A stretch of 64,000 nucleotides of DNA, taken from contig NZ_RQJO01000011.1 of NCBI RefSeq assembly GCF_003858635.1, positions 186,001-250,000 on the forward strand. Direction: 5' to 3'. Shown in pieces: positions 61,801 through 64,000 of this stretch; position 1 is the stretch's first letter; each line of letters opens with the position of its first letter. This DNA comes from Larkinella rosea. Its GTDB lineage: Bacteria; Bacteroidota; Bacteroidia; Cytophagales; Spirosomataceae. The notes under the pieces were generated by a model that worked only from the letters and a program-made list of their open reading frames with translations, had not been told where the DNA came from and made no database searches. Both the position numbers and the translations under genes were made by a program.

Positions 61801-62333
61801 GCGGGATGGTTTTGTACCGCATTCAGGAAGCCATGGGCGAGGAGCGGTTTAGCCGGGCGTTGCGTGGGCTGCTGGTCGAGCACGTGCGGTTGGGCACCAG
61901 GGCAAAACCGGAAGAGTTGATTCAGGCTTTGCAAAAAGAAGCTACGGAATCGCAAAACCGGTTGATCGATGAGAGCTTGCGGAAAGTGGTTACCAATGAG
62001 CTGGCTATTAAAGCTCTCCGTTGTAAACCCATTGAAAATAACCGATTTGCGCTTCAGTTGGAAGTTACGAATACCAAAACCGGGCAGCGAGCCGACGGAA
62101 AACTTATTAAGCTACCGCCTGATGACAACTGGGAAATTGCGGTTTTTGACCGGCCCGCAGCCGACTGGAACGCGGCCACCAAACCGGTTTATTCCCAAAA
62201 ACACCACTTTACAAAATCCCGAACGATCCTGAATCTAACGGTTGATCGAAAACCGAAAACCGTCGTGATCGATCCGGATGGCTACGCGCTGGACGAAAAT
62301 ACCGACAACAATGTGCAGGAACTGAAAGATTAG
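58803..62333 (+). CDS. ABC-2 permease fused to M1 aminopeptidase
   Basis: 1176 residues. The N-terminal half has about 12 TM helices in two sets of six (1-270 and 320-590), an ABC-2-type permease with extra TMs. From about 640 it is an M1 metallopeptidase: the N-terminal beta-saddle (RRYRVKGMYRLQNKS), then YPGVIFS, and the zinc site HEVAHQWW (His918, His922, Glu919) with Glu942 (LTESLAKYSE) as third ligand. The peptidase would face the periplasm. Partner ATPase is encoded upstream. It may process or export peptides or lantibiotic-like substrates; the true substrate is unknown. Confidence 0.94.
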   Translation: MLPLLLRFESRYHSRQLSLRAASLLFFLFGMLCVQGGFGGDAVYTNAPYVISVLVGLLSLFSILVSTLLCANVVLRDTTYRMDALVGTSSVQRFSYFISRFFGLFGAVFSLLVLAVAGLLAGSFLADPVRQGPFHLTHYLWPLLVFGLPNLFFAVSLIFTTALLSRSARAVYVMGVLLYVLYLLGSVLGDSPLMAGSTIRDQPGWLPFLIDPFGLAPLFQETRFWSVGQRNHQLFPVGILFGINRFLWSGISLLVLLIGYRRFSFGEPQPFRSKKVKPEPLAGNPIPYRRFRVTTGSLWHTWTALLSQWKQESKAVFGQFPVWIMLVLWVFLMGMEVKDNVRYGWFGMVTYPDTGIIVEYLRSIRPAMLLIIFWSAELVWRERSAQRQTLIGSASVHPVVFVGAKLGALALLVVLIISLNIGIGLVFQWTLGYFPAEWLVYLSLYYYSGLPLFLFAVLVVLIQTVSSNKYLGMLLSMVVAGVLVFSRRLGLEHYLLRYAVVPELNYSSMNGFGHYASAFDGYMIYWSCCAVLLGLLAAGFWPTRLQLSPWQRVKAVGRQWGKTGRWVFAGFALLWILVGGMIFYQTNVIGTYRSKTAWQDWQIQYEKKYKRLESFDQPVITAVKLQVDILPENRRYRVKGMYRLQNKSAVPINQIWLGVDPDVSTVQLEVAGFQTQMHDPVFNQYRFDLKKPLLPGATLTLRFSEEIVRTGSMPFNSENSVVENGSYIELDKYVPFPGYNARLEVEDETVRRKAGLGKPTIVKPTTDFHRIDLETTVSTAADQQVVTVGTLQKSWIRGNRRYFHYQTSQPVAFQFALSSARYAELKEVYKGVTLRIYYHSGQTANVPVMMQALKDALDYGNRQFGRYPFPQLTLAEIPQYKGSATAYPGVIFSRERLNFRIDVRDPKRVNYAYATAAHEVAHQWWALQLKPVDGPGYQLLTESLAKYSEAMILQKRYGKRQMRPYFLGDKNFYFVFRNESKTELPLVVTENQNFASYQKGGMVLYRIQEAMGEERFSRALRGLLVEHVRLGTRAKPEELIQALQKEATESQNRLIDESLRKVVTNELAIKALRCKPIENNRFALQLEVTNTKTGQRADGKLIKLPPDDNWEIAVFDRPAADWNAATKPVYSQKHHFTKSRTILNLTVDRKPKTVVIDPDGYALDENTDNNVQELKD

Positions 62334-62432
62334 CAGGAAAGCGACCAACCAGGGTACGCCAGCTATGTATTGGATTCTACCCGTTGTTCATTGCGGGTAG
62401 CTTTTCCGGTTTTCGGAGCGCAATTTCGGATT

Positions 62433-63437
62433 ATGAAAATCATCACACTGACCAACTGGGCGCTCATCGGCTGTTATGCGGTTTTAATGGCGTACTCCGC
62501 GCTGACACTCAATCAATCTGGCACCGATGCCGCCGGGCGGGGAGTGGCCGCGGGCTATCTGTTTGTGGGCGGTATGCTGCTGGTGGCGGTTTTGGGTCTA
62601 AATATACTGCCGTTTCAGTTGACAAAAATTGTGGTTCTGGTCGCCCTGCTCGTTCCACTCCTGTTCGGAATCCGGGAAGCGATCGTTCACTATACTAACA
62701 GGCAACAGGCTGGGAAAGCGGATGAAAACCGTTGGAATGGTTCGTATTATTTCACCGATCCGAACCAGTTGCGCATGGCCGAAGCCATCGGGGCCAATGA
62801 CATTCCGAAGTTACAAACGCTGCTGGCGCAGCCCCGGATGCTGAACGAAAGCGGGGAAAATCACACGACCTTGCTCGATTTTGCGGCCCTTCGTGCGGCA
62901 GCCTCCGAGGATTCGGTGAGCCGGACGGAGTCGCTGGAACTGCTGATGGCCCACGGGGCTACGTTCGAAACCGCCGACCCGCTGCATACCCCGACACACG
63001 TCCTGGTGGCCCGGCAGGGTTCGGCCACCCTGCTGGAATGGTTTCTGAAAAAAGGCGCCAATCCCAACGCAAAACACCTTCAAAATCAGGATATTCCGGT
63101 TTTGTTCGTGGTCATGGATTATCCGAAAGACCGTCTGGAAAAGGTAAAATTGTTGCTTGAATACGGCGCTGATCCGAACGCCATCTATCCAGCCGCCGAC
63201 TACGGCTGGCTGGCCGGTCACCCGGCGCTGCTGGCTGCGGCCCGTCAGGAATTGTGGGATGTATGTCAAATTTTGCTGGAACACGGCGCCGATGCATCGG
63301 TAGTTGGACCTCAGAACAGGGGGTTCCGGGAATTGATTGCCCAAAGCGAAAAAATGTATGCGGAGGCCGGTTCGCCCCCCGCCACTTTTGTTGCCCTGCA
63401 AAAAAGTATGGCCAATTTGCCAACCCGGAAACCTTGA
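62433..63437 (+). CDS. Membrane protein with ankyrin repeats
   Basis: 334 residues from the ATG at 62433; the frame is open further upstream without a good start. Three TM helices cover residues 1-100 (TLTNWALIGCYAVLMAYSAL, YLFVGGMLLVAVLGLNILPF, IVVLVALLVPLLFGI). From about 125 on there are five or so ankyrin repeats, e.g. TTLLDFAALRAAA, LELLMAHGATFETAD, LLEWFLKKGANPNAKH, LLLEYGADPNAIYP and ILLEHGADASVVG. The ankyrin part presumably binds a protein. It starts 99 bp after the permease-peptidase gene and may be part of the same unit. Function unknown. Confidence 0.86.
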   Translation: MKIITLTNWALIGCYAVLMAYSALTLNQSGTDAAGRGVAAGYLFVGGMLLVAVLGLNILPFQLTKIVVLVALLVPLLFGIREAIVHYTNRQQAGKADENRWNGSYYFTDPNQLRMAEAIGANDIPKLQTLLAQPRMLNESGENHTTLLDFAALRAAASEDSVSRTESLELLMAHGATFETADPLHTPTHVLVARQGSATLLEWFLKKGANPNAKHLQNQDIPVLFVVMDYPKDRLEKVKLLLEYGADPNAIYPAADYGWLAGHPALLAAARQELWDVCQILLEHGADASVVGPQNRGFRELIAQSEKMYAEAGSPPATFVALQKSMANLPTRKP

Positions 63438-63689
63438 CGAACAAGCAATTACGCTTTGGGCTTCGGGATAAATTGTGGGCTATACGATAAGATTCATAAA
63501 ACAATTGCAACTACTTCAACGTCCTAAGGGTCATAGTACCAAACTGAGGGGAGCGCATGCAGTGGTAGGCAACTGGTTTTCTGAGTATCCGATTCACTTC
63601 TCAACGGCGTGAAAAACAAGATGTTAGAACGACCGGCGTGGCAAAATAAGCCGCTTGCGTGAAGCTATCCCGAATAAAAAACAACCTGA

Positions 63690-64000
63690 ATGGATAGTTT
63701 GACTGCGTACGACAAGTATTTAGCCCGGGTGGTGATGATTGCGTTTTTTTTGCCTAACCGGCTGCAGATTTTTGTTTTGATGGGGATTTTTCTGTTTTGG
63801 GTAATCCGGGATAACTTCTTCAATAAAAACCGCCATTTTCGGCCCTACGGTGGGGCTTTGTTTTTGGGCAGTATTTACCTGCTCTACGCAGCTCATCTCC
63901 CGTTTACTGACCCGGCCCACCGCTCCGACGTTCTTTTTGATTTGGAACAGAAGGCCAGTCTGATGGTGGCACCCTTTGCGCTCCTTTTCATGCAACCCCA
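63690..64000 (+). CDS. O-antigen ligase-like membrane protein, 3' end outside the window
   Basis: The frame opens with ATG at 63690 and stays open to the window end (103 complete codons). It begins MDSLTAYDKYLARVV, has TM helices FLPNRLQIFVLMGIFLFWVI and GGALFLGSIYLLYAAHL, and then DLEQKASLMVAPFALLF. The 'E-x-K-x-S-L-x-x-x-P' segment after the second helix is usual in Bacteroidota O-antigen ligase/polymerase (Wzy/WaaL-like) proteins. The diagnostic periplasmic loop with Arg and His lies outside, so the call is tentative. Confidence 0.6.
   Translation, partial: MDSLTAYDKYLARVVMIAFFLPNRLQIFVLMGIFLFWVIRDNFFNKNRHFRPYGGALFLGSIYLLYAAHLPFTDPAHRSDVLFDLEQKASLMVAPFALLFMQP

Overview
The window looks like a chromosome segment of a Bacteroidota bacterium, most likely order Cytophagales near the Spirosoma/Larkinella group (inferred from protein style, no search run). 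The support is: several promoters of the Bacteroidota form TTTG-N18..20-TAnnTTTG, no strong ribosome binding sites, many LytTR/LytS regulators, a 'two-component regulator propeller' hybrid sensor, a stand-alone PurS, lipoproteins with short Cys lipoboxes, and an ABC permease fused to an M1 peptidase. I saw no rRNA, tRNA, CRISPR array, prophage or complete insertion sequence.

Layout. 1-3.4 kb: 3' part of a GH43 glycosidase, a small secreted protein, a decayed copy of the GH43 tail, and a LysR regulator divergent from a secreted EthD-fold protein. 3.4-6.8 kb: a probable redox signalling operon (cNMP-domain histidine kinase, receiver domain fused to a thioredoxin-reductase-like flavoprotein, UBP zinc finger). 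7-16.7 kb: the most unusual part, with a secreted caspase-SUMF1 protein, a secreted phosphoesterase with a PQQ-type propeller, a 1398-residue protein joining a caspase domain, an SGNH esterase and a CHAT protease, and an M19-like dipeptidase just upstream of it. 17-31 kb: mostly housekeeping genes (dinB, pssA-like, purS, fabH-like, CoA-binding protein, a 1251-residue sensor kinase, HesB-like protein, HMG-CoA lyase, mutS2) plus an AT-rich HNH endonuclease island. 31-46 kb: Uma2 nuclease, LEA2 protein, YfhO membrane protein, membrane LytTR regulator, YedY-like molybdoenzyme, GmhA-like isomerase with a ROK kinase, OBAP lipoprotein, an orphan 4HB sensor, two DUF2306-type membrane genes, a recent tandem duplication of PhoD-like phosphatases, a DUF1338 dioxygenase and a PIN toxin locus with a nonsense mutation. 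46-64 kb: GH20 hexosaminidase, a propeller sensor kinase, a ferredoxin/ferredoxin reductase pair, a beta-helix lipoprotein, a LytS/LytTR pair divergent from an ABC ATPase plus permease-peptidase fusion, an ankyrin membrane protein and the start of an O-antigen ligase-like gene.

A second theme is dispersed inverted repeats. At least six cassettes from several sequence families sit between genes, often between convergent genes. Three appear to supply the last codons and stop of a neighbouring gene. One family (core GTACCCACGGACT/AGTCCGTG) occurs three times.

The strongest candidate for an undescribed system is the two-gene unit at 10771-16721: a double cysteine-protease plus esterase protein with a metallopeptidase partner. 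A second candidate is the kinase / receiver-flavoprotein / zinc-finger trio at 3392-6845.
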